A DNA stretch of 64,000 nt from Zoogloeaceae bacterium (GCA_024235675.1 JACKLZ010000003.1:62001-126000), one strand, 5' to 3'; positions 8,938-18,041 are shown, counted from the stretch's first letter. Translations and numbers: made by a program. Notes: a model not told the origin generated them from the sequence alone.

Positions 8938-11007
8938 ATGGCATCCGAGTCCCGTATTGTCCGCGCGGCCTGTCCGCATGATTGCCCCGACACCTGCGCC
9001 ATGCACATCACCGTCGAGGACGGCCGTGCCACCCGCGTGCGCGGCGCCGACGATCACCCGTTCACGCACGGCGCGCTGTGCACCAAGGTGGCGCACTATC
9101 TCGATCGCGTCTATTCGCCCGACCGCCTGACCCACCCGATGAAGCGCGTCGGCAAGAAGGGCGAGGGCCGCTTCGAGCGCATCAGCTGGGACGAAGCCCT
9201 CGACACCATCGCCACCCGTTTTGCCGACATCGCCGCCGACGATCCGCGCGCCATCCTGCCCTACAGCTACGCGGGCACCATGGGCCTGGTGCAGTCCTCG
9301 GGCATGGACCGCCGCTTCTTCCATCGGCTCGGCGCCTCCATCCTCGATCGCACCATCTGTGCCTCCGCCGGCAGCGCGGGCTGGAAGTCCGTCATTGGCG
9401 CCTCGGTCGGCACCGACCCCGAGGCCGTCGTTGATGCCAAGCTGATCCTCATCTGGGGCGCCAACCCGGTGGTCTCCAACCTGCACGGCTGGCGCTTCAT
9501 GCAGCAGGCCAAACGCAATGGCGCCCGGCTGGTGTGCATCGACCCGTGGCGCACGCAAACGGCCGAGAAATGCGACCTGCACCTTGCCCCGCTGCCCGGC
9601 ACCGACGGCGCCATCGCGCTGGCGATGATGCAGGTGCTGATCGCCGAAGACCTCATCGATCGCGACTATATCGCCCAGCACACCCTCGGTTTCGAAGCGC
9701 TCGCCGAGCGCGTGCGCCCGCTCACGCCCGAATGGGCCGCGCCGCTCACCGGCCTGAGCGCCGAGGCGATCTGCCAGCTTGCCCGCGACTACGGCAGCAC
9801 CCGGCCGAGCGTGATCCGCCTCAACTACGGCCTCAACCGCTGCGCCGGCGGCGGCACGGCGGTGCGCAACATCGCCTGCCTGCCGGCGCTGGTCGGCGCC
9901 TGGCGCGAGGCGGCCGGCGGTGCGGTGATGTCGACCTCCGGCAACTTCCCCGTAGACACCGCGGCACTGGAGCGCCCCGATCTCTACCCGGACGCCGAAC
10001 GCTTCCCGCCGCGCACCGTCAACATGTCGCCCATCGGCGAGGCGCTGCTCACTGCCAATGACCCGCCGATCCGCGCCCTCTACGTCTACAACAGCAACCC
10101 GGTCGCCGTCGCCCCCGACAGCAATCGGGTGCGCGCCGGTTTCGCGCGCGAGGACCTGTTTTGCGTGGTGCACGAGCTGTTCCAGACCGACACCGCCGAC
10201 TACGCTGACATCCTCCTGCCGGCCACCAGCCAGCTCGAACACATCGATGTGCACAAGGCCTACGGCCATCTGTACGCCGTGGCCAACACGCCGGCCATCG
10301 ATCCGGTCGGTGAGTCGCTGCCCAACAGCGAAGTTTTCCGCCGACTCGCCGCGCGTCTTGGCTTCGATGACCCGGCCCTGTTCGACGATGACGCCACCAT
10401 TGCCGCGGCGGCGTTCAGGCACGGTGATGCGCGCAGCCAGGGTGTGGCCGAGGGCCTGGCGAATCAGGGCTGGGCGCGCCTCAATCTGCCACGTCCGTTC
10501 GCGCCCTTTGCCAAAGGCGGCTTTCCCACACCCTCCGGCCGCTGCGAGTTCTTCTCGCAAACCCTGGCCGATCAAGGCCTCGACCCCTTGCCCGGCTGGA
10601 TGCCGCCCATCGAGTCGCCGGTCAGCAACCCGACGCTGGCGGCGCGCTATCCGCTGGCCATGATCTCGCCGCCGGCGCGCAACTTTCTCAACTCCAGCTT
10701 CGCCAATCTGCCGCGCTGGCGCGACAAGGAAGGTGCACCGACCTTGGAAATCCACCCACAAGACGCCGCTGCGCGTGGCATCGCCGACGGCGTGCGGCTG
10801 CGCATCTTCAATGACCGCGGGGCGTTTCACGCACTGGCGGCGGTGACTGACCGGGTGCGCGCCGGCGTGGTCGCCGCGCCCTCGGTGTGGTGGCAGAAAT
10901 TCTCCGGCGACGGCGAAAACGCCAACGCCGTCACCTCCTCGGCGCTCACCGACATGGGCGGCGGACCGGTGTTTTACGACTGTCTGGTCGAAGTCGCGCT
11001 GGCTTGA
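8938..11007 (+). CDS. molybdopterin-dependent oxidoreductase (DMSO reductase superfamily)
   Basis: A 689-residue catalytic subunit. The N terminus has an Fe-S cluster motif C-x3-C-x3-C-x27-C (CPHDCPDTC, then LCTK). It is followed by molybdopterin-binding blocks such as LILIWGANPVVSNLHG, VYNSNPVAVAPDSNRV and the C-terminal molydopterin-dinucleotide domain (IHPQDAAARGI). There is no Tat signal, so it should be cytoplasmic. No electron-transfer subunits or cofactor genes flank it, suggesting a soluble single-subunit enzyme; the substrate cannot be assigned. Its 3' end overlaps the convergent gene by 34 bases. Confidence 0.85.
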   Translation: MASESRIVRAACPHDCPDTCAMHITVEDGRATRVRGADDHPFTHGALCTKVAHYLDRVYSPDRLTHPMKRVGKKGEGRFERISWDEALDTIATRFADIAADDPRAILPYSYAGTMGLVQSSGMDRRFFHRLGASILDRTICASAGSAGWKSVIGASVGTDPEAVVDAKLILIWGANPVVSNLHGWRFMQQAKRNGARLVCIDPWRTQTAEKCDLHLAPLPGTDGAIALAMMQVLIAEDLIDRDYIAQHTLGFEALAERVRPLTPEWAAPLTGLSAEAICQLARDYGSTRPSVIRLNYGLNRCAGGGTAVRNIACLPALVGAWREAAGGAVMSTSGNFPVDTAALERPDLYPDAERFPPRTVNMSPIGEALLTANDPPIRALYVYNSNPVAVAPDSNRVRAGFAREDLFCVVHELFQTDTADYADILLPATSQLEHIDVHKAYGHLYAVANTPAIDPVGESLPNSEVFRRLAARLGFDDPALFDDDATIAAAAFRHGDARSQGVAEGLANQGWARLNLPRPFAPFAKGGFPTPSGRCEFFSQTLADQGLDPLPGWMPPIESPVSNPTLAARYPLAMISPPARNFLNSSFANLPRWRDKEGAPTLEIHPQDAAARGIADGVRLRIFNDRGAFHALAAVTDRVRAGVVAAPSVWWQKFSGDGENANAVTSSALTDMGGGPVFYDCLVEVALA

Positions 11008-13418
11008 GCCGCCGGGTTCAGGCACAGCGCCAGCCAGGCGGTGAGCAGCAGCATCAGCGTCATGCGCGGCATGTCGAGCAGGCTGTCGAACACCCCCACG
11101 GTCACGAAGCCTGCCAGACCCGCCAATAGTGGCGCTGCGAACGGATGTGTCCGCGCGCGGCCCAGAGCTGTCCTGCCGGCGGCGGCGAGCAGCATCAGGC
11201 TCAGCATCACCATGCCGAGCACGCCTTGCTCCACCCATACATGCAGAAACAGGCTCTTGGCGTGCCAGGGCAGGTGATGGCGATCCGAGCTGAAGAACCA
11301 GCGATCCACGCCCGCCTGAAAATCACCATTGCTGACCAGTGAACGGCCTGCGCTGTCGATGACTTCGAGGTCATCGATATCGACAGGTGCACGTCCGTCA
11401 GTGGCCAGAGACAGCACACTGGGTCGGTAGGGTTGAGTGGAGCCGGGGGTGAGGCCGCCCACCTCCATGCTGCCCTGCACCTCGGTCCAGGTCGGGTTGT
11501 CGGCCTTGACGATGGCAATTGCGCAGGTCTGGGTGTACAGCAGATGTTTGCGGCAGATTTCCAGGTGCAGGCTGGAGCGCGCCGGCGCGCGCAGCTTCAT
11601 GCGGTAGTGGAAGGGGCCGGTGGTGTCCGCCGCGACGCGTTGCGAGATTCGGAACAGCTCGCCAAAGCCGAGCACATGGCGGGCCGCGCCGAGGCGGCTG
11701 AAGCGCTGGCCGTCTTCATCGGGCAACTCCCATGAACCGGCGTTGGCGGCAAGTGGCCCAGACCAGAAGTAGGCGTCCGGGTAGCGCCCGAGCCCGAGGC
11801 CCAGCCAATGATCGGCGGAGGTGCGCACCAGGGCGATACCTTCCTGCCAGTGCCCGATGCGGCCCTCCAGATCCTGGCTGACCGTCGAGAAGCGCTCACC
11901 CATGTAATAACTGGTGGTGCCGGTGGCCAGTGCGCCGGCCACGCCGAGCACCAGCAGCGCGTGCGCCAGGCCGTCGCCTGCCCGATGCCACAGCGGACGC
12001 GGCAGCATCAACTGCACGACCAGGATCAGCAGGCCGGCCCCCGCGGCGGCAAAAATGCCGGCTTCGCCCGCGCCCTCGCCCCAGTAGCGACCGACCACCG
12101 CGGCCGATACGGCGCAGGCAGCCGTCAGCGCGAGTCCGACAACCGCCGGTGAGGCGGACTCGGGGCGACGCAGGCTGATCGCCGCGGCCGCCAAGGCCGA
12201 CAGGCACAGGGCGCCGAAGGCGAGATACGGCCCCTTATCGATCGCCGGGCTGAGCAGTGTGACCGCGCCGAAAAGCACGCCCGCGCCGAGTGCCAGCATG
12301 CGTTGACCGTGGCCCAGCCGGCGGGCGATATCCCCAAACAGATAGGCCGCCAGCGCGAAGCCGATCAGGGCCGCCAGGCCGCGATAGCCACCGCCGGCGA
12401 ATGCCGCCATGGCCGAGCCGATCAGGACTGCGGCGGCCAGCCATGCGCCGCCGGGCAAGGGGCGTGAGGCGTCGGGGGAGACTGGCATGGCGGTAGCGCT
12501 TGCTCGACCGGCCAGCAACAGCAACACGAGGCTGACCCCGACAGCGGCATACAGGCCGCGCGAGAAGGTGGTCAGGATGGCATAGCCGCCAATGGCAAGC
12601 ACCGCCAGAAAAAGCAAGCGTCGCGTCAGGTCACGACTGCGCAGAAAGCCGGCGAGCGCGAAGGGAAAGCTCAATGCCAGCCAGGCATCAAGCGCGGCGC
12701 CGCCGACGTGCATCTCCCAGAACAGGCCAGTGGTGCGGTAGTCGGCCGAGAAGTTGGTCAGGCCGGGAAAGGCGTCGCGCTCCCACGCCGCCACCAGCGA
12801 GGCGGTGAGCAGGCCGAGCGTCATGCCGAGGGTGAGGCGGCTGAACGCGCTGGCGCCGCGCGCGCGCCCGGCCGCGTGCAGGCAGGGCAGCAGCATCAGC
12901 AGCAGCAGCGGCGCCTTGAGCAGGCGCAGGCCGTTGAGCGGGGTTTTGTAGCCGGCGAACAGGCTGGCATCGAAGGGCGGCAGCGGAATCGGCGTGCGCC
13001 AGGCCGACACGCCGTAGCTCACCAGCCACAGCACGGCCACCAGCAGCGCCACCGGCGACAGGCGGAACGCCGGCGCACCGCGCACCGGCAGGGGCGGCGC
13101 CAAGGCCTCGCGCAGACCGACGCCGGCGACCACCGCCAGCACCAGCGCGTCGCTTTCGGTGAAGTGGATCCAGCCGGTGAGCGGGGCGAGGTCGATGATC
13201 GGCCACAGCGCCGGCAGTGCGATCAGCCAGGCCGAGGGGCGCGCCATGAAGGCCATCACCGCGAGTGCGGCGATAGCGGTGGCAGCGACGCGATCGAGCG
13301 GATGGTGCCAGGCCCACAGGCCAAGTGCGGCGAGGGCGGCCAAGGCGCTGACGGCGAACCACAGCCGTGCCAGCGGGCCGGAGCGGTGTGCCTGCAGGGA
13401 GGGCATGTGAGCGGGCAT
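10974..13418 (-). CDS. O-antigen ligase-like (Wzy/WaaL) polytopic membrane protein
   Basis: A large inner-membrane protein (about 814 residues) with numerous hydrophobic segments in its N-terminal 500 residues. It has one long periplasmic insert of about 200 residues before the last membrane spans. The ERFSTVSQDLEGRIGHWQEGIALV stretch and the GRSLVSNGDF...RWFFSSDRHHLPWHAKS...EQGVLG arrangement occur in O-antigen ligase/polymerase-like proteins. No glycosyltransferase or LPS genes are adjacent, so the substrate is unknown. The start is uncertain among ATGs at 13445, 13418 and 13406. The gene ends inside the 3' end of the convergent oxidoreductase gene. Confidence 0.65.
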   Translation of the reverse strand: MPAHMPSLQAHRSGPLARLWFAVSALAALAALGLWAWHHPLDRVAATAIAALAVMAFMARPSAWLIALPALWPIIDLAPLTGWIHFTESDALVLAVVAGVGLREALAPPLPVRGAPAFRLSPVALLVAVLWLVSYGVSAWRTPIPLPPFDASLFAGYKTPLNGLRLLKAPLLLLMLLPCLHAAGRARGASAFSRLTLGMTLGLLTASLVAAWERDAFPGLTNFSADYRTTGLFWEMHVGGAALDAWLALSFPFALAGFLRSRDLTRRLLFLAVLAIGGYAILTTFSRGLYAAVGVSLVLLLLAGRASATAMPVSPDASRPLPGGAWLAAAVLIGSAMAAFAGGGYRGLAALIGFALAAYLFGDIARRLGHGQRMLALGAGVLFGAVTLLSPAIDKGPYLAFGALCLSALAAAAISLRRPESASPAVVGLALTAACAVSAAVVGRYWGEGAGEAGIFAAAGAGLLILVVQLMLPRPLWHRAGDGLAHALLVLGVAGALATGTTSYYMGERFSTVSQDLEGRIGHWQEGIALVRTSADHWLGLGLGRYPDAYFWSGPLAANAGSWELPDEDGQRFSRLGAARHVLGFGELFRISQRVAADTTGPFHYRMKLRAPARSSLHLEICRKHLLYTQTCAIAIVKADNPTWTEVQGSMEVGGLTPGSTQPYRPSVLSLATDGRAPVDIDDLEVIDSAGRSLVSNGDFQAGVDRWFFSSDRHHLPWHAKSLFLHVWVEQGVLGMVMLSLMLLAAAGRTALGRARTHPFAAPLLAGLAGFVTVGVFDSLLDMPRMTLMLLLTAWLALCLNPAAQASATSTRQS

Positions 13419-13519
13419 GGGCGGGCAGCGAGTTGGCAACGACATCATCCTAACCGAACGCCATCTTGGCGTCTGCCCAGGGCCGGACCACGCGGCCAAA
13501 AGCCGCTATCATCGCCGCC

Positions 13520-14365
13520 ATGTCTGCCCCTACGCCGCCCCGCGCCTGGATCGCCCTTCATGTGGCGGTGTTCCTGTTTGGCAGTGCCGGGTTGTTCGCC
13601 AAGGGCTTGCCGCTGTCGGCCGAAGCGCTGGTGTTCGGGCGCACCGCCATCGCTGCGTTCGCCTTGTGGTTGTGGCTGCGCTGGCGACCGGAGGCGGGGC
13701 GTTTTCGCGGCCTGAGTTTGCTGGCCGGGCCCTTGCTGGCGGTGCATTGGTTGAGTTTTTTCGTCGCGATTCAGGTGTCGTCAGTGGCCATCGGTTTGAT
13801 GGGTTACGCCAGCTACCCGCTGTTCGCCGCGCTGCTGGCGGCACTCGGCGGTGAGCGACCCAAGCGCGCGGACTGGGTGTGCGCCGCTGCCGTGACGCTG
13901 GGGCTGGTGGTGCTGGTGCCGCACTGGCGGCTCGGTGACAGCACACTGGTCGGCCTGGCCTGGGGTGTGCTGTCCGGCTTCAGCTTCGCCTTGCTTGCTG
14001 CGATCAACCGACGCATCAGCCGCAGCAGTGGGTCGGTGCGCCTGGCCATGGCGCAAAACGCCATCGCCGCGTTCTGTTTGATGCCGTTTGTTGATGGGGT
14101 GATGCCCGGCAGCGCCACCCAGTGGTTGTGGCTGATCGCGCTCGGCGTGGTGTGGACCGCGCTGGCGCACACCTTGTTCATCGCCTGCCTGCGCGAGGTG
14201 CCGCCGCAAACCGCTGCCGTGGTGGCCGCGCTGGAGCCGGTGTATGGCATTGCGCTGGCGGCCATGCTGTTTGCCGAGCTGCCCGGCGTGCGCGAGTGGA
14301 TTGGCGGCGTGCTGATCATCGGCGTCACCGTGTGGACGACGCTGCGGCGACCTTCAAGGGCGTGA
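13520..14365 (+). CDS. EamA/DMT-family transporter
   Basis: About 281 residues with ten predicted hydrophobic segments in two EamA repeats, the drug/metabolite transporter architecture. A conserved end-of-repeat pattern is seen at VVAALEPVYGIALAAMLFAELPG, which is diagnostic of EamA domains. ATG 13520 (MSAPTPPRAW) is preferred over an upstream frame start at 13466 that adds polar, unconserved residues. It is divergent from the O-antigen-ligase-like gene. The exported solute is not known. Confidence 0.85.
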   Translation: MSAPTPPRAWIALHVAVFLFGSAGLFAKGLPLSAEALVFGRTAIAAFALWLWLRWRPEAGRFRGLSLLAGPLLAVHWLSFFVAIQVSSVAIGLMGYASYPLFAALLAALGGERPKRADWVCAAAVTLGLVVLVPHWRLGDSTLVGLAWGVLSGFSFALLAAINRRISRSSGSVRLAMAQNAIAAFCLMPFVDGVMPGSATQWLWLIALGVVWTALAHTLFIACLREVPPQTAAVVAALEPVYGIALAAMLFAELPGVREWIGGVLIIGVTVWTTLRRPSRA

Positions 14366-14418
14366 CCGCTTTGTGACCGGCGTATGATGACGCATCCTTT
14401 TTGTGCGTCCCGCCCGTC

Positions 14419-15183
14419 ATGTCCGACACCGACACCCTCGCCGCCGTCACCGAACTCGTCCGTCAGGCCAGGCGAATTCTGTTCATTACGGGCGCCGGAC
14501 TTTCCGCCGACTCCGGTCTGCCGACCTACCGCGGCATCGGCGGCTTGTATGACGACAAGCTTACCGGTCATGGCATCCCCATCGAGACGGCGCTCTCCGG
14601 CCAGATGATGGCCAGCCGGCCAGAGGTGAGCTGGACCTACCTCGCGCAGATCGAAGCCAACTGCCGTGGCGCCCAACCCAATGCGGCCCACCACGCCATT
14701 GCCCGGCTGGTGGCCGAGCGGCCCGGCTCGATGGTGTTCACCCAGAACGTGGACGGCTTCCACCGCGACGTGGGCACCACCAGTCTGGTCGAAATCCATG
14801 GCAACCTGCACCAGCTGCAGTGTACCGAATGCGGCCGCGGCCGCCGCGTGCCCGACTATGCCGGCCTGCAGATGCCGCCGGGCTGCCCCACCTGCGGCGG
14901 CGTGATGCGCCCCGATGTGGTGCTGTTTGGCGAAGACCTCCCGCGCGACGGCATCTTGCGCCTTGAGCACATGCTGGTCGACGGCGTCGATCTGGTCATG
15001 AGCATCGGCACCTCCAGCGCCTTCCCCTACATCGCCGGCCCGGTCATCTGGGCGGCCGAGGCCGGGGTGCCGACGGTGGAGATCAACCCCGGCGAAACGC
15101 GGGTGAGCGCGCTGGTCACGCATCGTCTGCAGATGGGCGCAGCCCATGCCCTGGGCGAAATTCTGACGGACCTGGGCCTTTGA
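14419..15183 (+). CDS. NAD-dependent protein deacylase, sirtuin family
   Basis: A 254-residue Sir2 protein. NAD-binding ITGAGLSADSGLPTYRG, TQNVDGFH and the catalytic His in EIHGNLHQ are all present. The structural zinc site is two CxxC pairs (CTECG and CPTCGG), followed by RPDVVLFGEDLP. The expected activity is removal of acyl groups from lysines using NAD. ATG 14419 is chosen; an upstream TTG would only add six residues. A small gene of unknown function follows after four bases and is likely co-transcribed. Confidence 0.93.
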   Translation: MSDTDTLAAVTELVRQARRILFITGAGLSADSGLPTYRGIGGLYDDKLTGHGIPIETALSGQMMASRPEVSWTYLAQIEANCRGAQPNAAHHAIARLVAERPGSMVFTQNVDGFHRDVGTTSLVEIHGNLHQLQCTECGRGRRVPDYAGLQMPPGCPTCGGVMRPDVVLFGEDLPRDGILRLEHMLVDGVDLVMSIGTSSAFPYIAGPVIWAAEAGVPTVEINPGETRVSALVTHRLQMGAAHALGEILTDLGL

Positions 15184-15187
15184 GTTC

Positions 15188-15577
15188 TTGCCGATTTTGA
15201 TCAATACACCGTCCTCCAGCCTGCCGGCCGCCGACAGCCGGGGCACCCGCGCCGCGCTGATTTTTGCGCTCACCGCCGAACGGCTGTCGCTGTGGTACGA
15301 ACACGGCCAGTGGCCGACCGAGGCGCAAGGCGCCACGCTCGCCGCCGACTGGCTGGCGCGCACCCGGCGCCGCCTGCCGCTGGCCGAGCGACGCCATCTG
15401 TCCGATCTGAGCGATCAGCTCGCCCGCAGCATGGCCGCCTCGCTCTCGCTGGAGGCGGGGCTGTTTACGGTTCACGAGATGATGGAAGCGCTCGACCCCA
15501 ACTACGAATCCGAACACGCCCGCGCGCTGATGGCCGAGTGCGAGCGACTGCTTGATGGCGAGGCGGACGCCGGGTAG
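15188..15577 (+). CDS. small protein of unknown function downstream of the sirtuin gene
   Basis: An open frame of 129 codons beginning at a TTG four bases past the sirtuin stop. The predicted protein is soluble and alpha-helical, rich in Ala, Leu and Arg, with no signal peptide or membrane segment. No ATG or GTG is well placed, so the start is uncertain. Codon use matches the neighbours. I do not recognise it; proximity suggests co-expression with the deacylase. Confidence 0.55.
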   Translation: MPILINTPSSSLPAADSRGTRAALIFALTAERLSLWYEHGQWPTEAQGATLAADWLARTRRRLPLAERRHLSDLSDQLARSMAASLSLEAGLFTVHEMMEALDPNYESEHARALMAECERLLDGEADAG

Positions 15578-15669
15578 CGTGTGGCGGGGTGGTCACGCAA
15601 TACTCAGCTTGGCGCTCTGGTCAGTCGTTCGAGCCGGGGGAGGCTTCTTGCTTTTGTGTGCGGCGGTAT

Positions 15670-16365
15670 CTATGAGGACTGCTTGAGGAGCGCCAGACGG
15701 ATCTGCTCGATGGCGTGCGAGGGGCTGAGGCCTTTCGGGCAGACTTCGGTGCAGTTCATGATCGTGCGGCAACGGTAGAGGCGGTAGACGTCGTCGAGAT
15801 AGTCGAGGCGTTCGGCGGTGGCGGTGTCACGGCTGTCGGCAATGAATCGATAGGCCTGCAGCAAGCCAGCGGGGCCGATGAATTTGTCGGGGTTCCACCA
15901 GAACGACGGGCAAAAGGCGCTGCAGCAGGCGCACAGAATGCATTCGTAGAGGCCATTGAGTCGTTCGCGTTGCTCGGGCGTTTGCAGGCGTTCGCGTTCC
16001 GGCGGTGACTCGGGGTTGATCAGGTAGGGCTTGATGGAATGGTAGTGGGCAAAGAACAGCGTCATGTCCACGATCAGGTCGCGGATGACCGGAAAGCCCG
16101 GCAGGGGCCGCAGCACGACGGGTTGCTTCAGCTCATCGAGCGATTGCAGACAGGCCAGACCGTTGCGCCCGTTGATGTTCATTGCGTCCGAACCGCAGAT
16201 CCCTTCCCGGCATGAACGCCGGAACGACAGCGAGTCGTCGACGCTCTTGAGGCGGACCAGCACGTCGAGCAGCTTCTTGTCGCTGGCCTCGGGTGTGATG
16301 TCGTAGTCCTGCATGCGCGGTTGCGTATCGGTGTCGGGGTTGAATCGATAGATGCGCAGATGCAT
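15670..16365 (-). CDS. sdhB: succinate dehydrogenase iron-sulfur subunit
   Basis: A 231-residue SdhB with all three cluster motifs: 2Fe-2S (SCREGICGSD...NGLAC), 4Fe-4S (CILCACCSAFCPS) and 3Fe-4S (CRTIMNCTEVCPKGL). It normally passes electrons from the SdhA flavin to quinone. A strong TAGGAGAG ribosome site lies seven bases before the ATG, and the TAG of that sequence is the stop codon of sdhD. No flavoprotein gene is present in this operon, where sdhA would normally lie between sdhD and sdhB. Confidence 0.96.
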   Translation of the reverse strand: MHLRIYRFNPDTDTQPRMQDYDITPEASDKKLLDVLVRLKSVDDSLSFRRSCREGICGSDAMNINGRNGLACLQSLDELKQPVVLRPLPGFPVIRDLIVDMTLFFAHYHSIKPYLINPESPPERERLQTPEQRERLNGLYECILCACCSAFCPSFWWNPDKFIGPAGLLQAYRFIADSRDTATAERLDYLDDVYRLYRCRTIMNCTEVCPKGLSPSHAIEQIRLALLKQSS

Positions 16366-16374
16366 GGTGCTCTC

Positions 16375-16716
16375 CTACGTGGCGCCGTGGGTCGCAAGGA
16401 CGAGGACCACGCGGATCAGGGTGGCGGCAAGGATCAGGAGAATCGCGCCGAGCAGCGCCAGACGCAGCCCACGCGGCTGAACGTAGTCGAGCACGATGTC
16501 GCGCGCACCGACCCAGCCGTGCACCGCAAGCATGGCGAAGACCAGCACGGTCAGTACGGCACCGACAGGCGTGGTCACCAGGGCGCGCCAGCGCGCGTAG
16601 TCGAGCGGCTCGCCGAGCAGCAGCCATGCCACGCCGGCGAGCACGGCGGCCAGCAGCATCACGGCGGTGAAACGTTGCGCGACCCAGGCGCGCTGACCGG
16701 AGAAGAGTCTCACCAT
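16375..16716 (-). CDS. sdhD: succinate dehydrogenase membrane anchor subunit D
   Basis: 113 residues with three hydrophobic segments. The segment AVHGWVGARDIVLDYVQP matches the SdhD region carrying the haem- and quinone-site residues (the H-x-W-x-G-x-R-D pattern). It overlaps the 3' end of sdhC by seven bases. Its stop is embedded in the ribosome site of sdhB, leaving a 9-base gap, so no sdhA can lie between them. Confidence 0.9.
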   Translation of the reverse strand: MVRLFSGQRAWVAQRFTAVMLLAAVLAGVAWLLLGEPLDYARWRALVTTPVGAVLTVLVFAMLAVHGWVGARDIVLDYVQPRGLRLALLGAILLILAATLIRVVLVLATHGAT

Positions 16717-17102
16717 AGCCCCCTGACAAGGACATAGAGCGCAATGATCGGTGCCGCAATGAGCGCCGCGCGTGCGCTACGGCGCGCCTGTGCCAGGCCG
16801 CTGCCGATGCCGATATCCATAAGAAGGTGGCGAATGCCGGCCAGCACGTGATGGGCGAGCGCCCATGTGGCGAGCGCCAGAATCAGCGTGCCCGATGTCG
16901 ATGCGGCGGCGGCCCGCAGGGCGTCGAATTCGGCCGGGCTTTGCAGTGAGCGCGCCAGCACACTGGCGAGCAGCGGCAGCGCGATGAGCAACAGCACGCC
17001 CGAGACGCGATGCGCGATCGAAGCGATGGCGCCGATCGGAAAGCGTATCTGCCACAGGTTGAGGAACTTCAACGGCGTGCTCGATGGGGTACGCATGATC
17101 AT
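16710..17102 (-). CDS. sdhC: succinate dehydrogenase cytochrome b556 subunit
   Basis: 130 residues with three membrane spans. The SdhC signature SIAHRVSGVLLL follows the N-terminal helix, and the haem-ligand segment HHVLAGIRHLLMD is intact. Its start codon overlaps the stop of the hemerythrin gene (ATGA), which implies translational coupling and one transcript. It should anchor SdhB to the membrane and bind haem b and quinone. Confidence 0.92.
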   Translation of the reverse strand: MIMRTPSSTPLKFLNLWQIRFPIGAIASIAHRVSGVLLLIALPLLASVLARSLQSPAEFDALRAAAASTSGTLILALATWALAHHVLAGIRHLLMDIGIGSGLAQARRSARAALIAAPIIALYVLVRGLW

Positions 17103-17692
17103 TGCTCCTGCTCAGCGTCTTGGCCCGGTGCGAGGTCGCAGTCGCAGTGGGCTTGCGCGGCGATGGCTGCATGCAGTTGTCTGAAACGGTCGTCCACCCG
17201 CGCACCAAACAGCGGGTCCTGGGCGGTGTCGAGGGCGGCGTCGATGATCTGCCAGTCGGCATTTTCAAGAACGCGCCGCGCGGTCGGGAAGAGGATCAAC
17301 TCTTCCACCGCCATGTTGTGGCGCAGGCGTTCGGCATACAGCCGGAGGTTGGGTGAGACGATCTCCCACGACAGGGTTTCGCAGCGCGCCGCCGACTCGA
17401 GATCACGCATAAAGGCGTCGCCCTGATGGGCCAGGGTGACGTGCTGCGCTTCGATCTCGTCGGCAAATCCGGCCGGCAAGACCTGACGCCCGCGCAGTTG
17501 CTCGACGATGCGGTCTTCCAGCGGATGGTGCGAGACGTCGGGGAAGTGCGTGAGGTAGTACACGGTGTCGACAAGCACCCCGAGATCGCCGAAGGTTGGC
17601 GTTTTCGGGACCGAGGCGTGATCGTCGAGCAGCCGCACCAGCCGCTCCAGATTGGCGTGTTCGGCGTGCAGTCGTGCGAGCGTCGGTGTCAT
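17099..17692 (-). CDS. hemerythrin-domain protein
   Basis: A 197-residue helical protein with a hemerythrin-like di-iron ligand pattern: early His residues (LHAEHANL), HHPLEDRI, QHVTLAHQG and RHNMAVEELILFP. Such proteins bind O2 or NO or repair iron centres. It is the second gene of the operon and overlaps sdhC by four bases. A His/Cys-containing tail (QAHCDCDLAPG) is unusual. A role in oxygen or NO sensing, or in protection of the co-encoded Fe-S subunit, is an inference from position. Confidence 0.82.
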   Translation of the reverse strand: MTPTLARLHAEHANLERLVRLLDDHASVPKTPTFGDLGVLVDTVYYLTHFPDVSHHPLEDRIVEQLRGRQVLPAGFADEIEAQHVTLAHQGDAFMRDLESAARCETLSWEIVSPNLRLYAERLRHNMAVEELILFPTARRVLENADWQIIDAALDTAQDPLFGARVDDRFRQLHAAIAAQAHCDCDLAPGQDAEQEQ

Positions 17693-17705
17693 GAGCGGCT
17701 CCGGC

Positions 17706-18041
17706 TCAGTCGTGCGCCTTGTTCATGGTTTCGATGGCGAGGGCCGAATGCGCATAAGCGGCGCCGGCGCGCATCTCGGACGCCACCCAGATGGCCTCCA
17801 TGATTTCTTCTTCGCTCGCACCATGCTTCAGGGCCGAGGCGGTGTGGCCATGGATGCAGTAGGGGCACTGGGTGATGTGCGCGGCCGCAACGGCGATCAG
17901 CTCCTTGGTTTTTCGATCCAGCGCACCGGGGGCGAACACCTGTTCGCTGAAGGCCTTGAAGGCGTCGAGCGGTCCGGGCGCCAGGGCCTTGCGTTTGCGG
18001 GCGATGGCACCGCTGGATGGCGGGTAAAGCGATTCGGTCAT
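17706..18041 (-). CDS. carboxymuconolactone decarboxylase / AhpD-like protein
   Basis: About 111 residues of the CMD superfamily. The core has the AhpD-type redox motif CPYCIHGH (C-x2-C-x3-H), which in AhpD-like proteins acts as a thiol peroxidase or reductase centre. The start at ATG 18041 (MTESLYPP) is preferred; ATG 18047 and a much longer upstream frame are alternatives. It is the first gene of the run leading into hemerythrin and sdhCDB, 13 bases upstream of the former. An AT-rich region with a palindrome lies upstream. Confidence 0.82.
   Translation of the reverse strand: MTESLYPPSSGAIARKRKALAPGPLDAFKAFSEQVFAPGALDRKTKELIAVAAAHITQCPYCIHGHTASALKHGASEEEIMEAIWVASEMRAGAAYAHSALAIETMNKAHD

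Noticed and set aside
8824..11238. Long minus-strand open frame (804 codons) opposite the molybdopterin oxidoreductase
   Set aside because: It is an antisense frame produced by GC-biased third positions. Its predicted protein is rich in His, Gly and Arg with no domain, whereas the plus-strand gene has clear family motifs.
15578..16400. A hidden or frameshifted sdhA near sdhB
   Set aside because: Only 9 bases separate sdhD and sdhB, and the sequence left of sdhB codes for the small protein downstream of the sirtuin gene. There is no room for a 590-residue flavoprotein and no FAD motif is visible.
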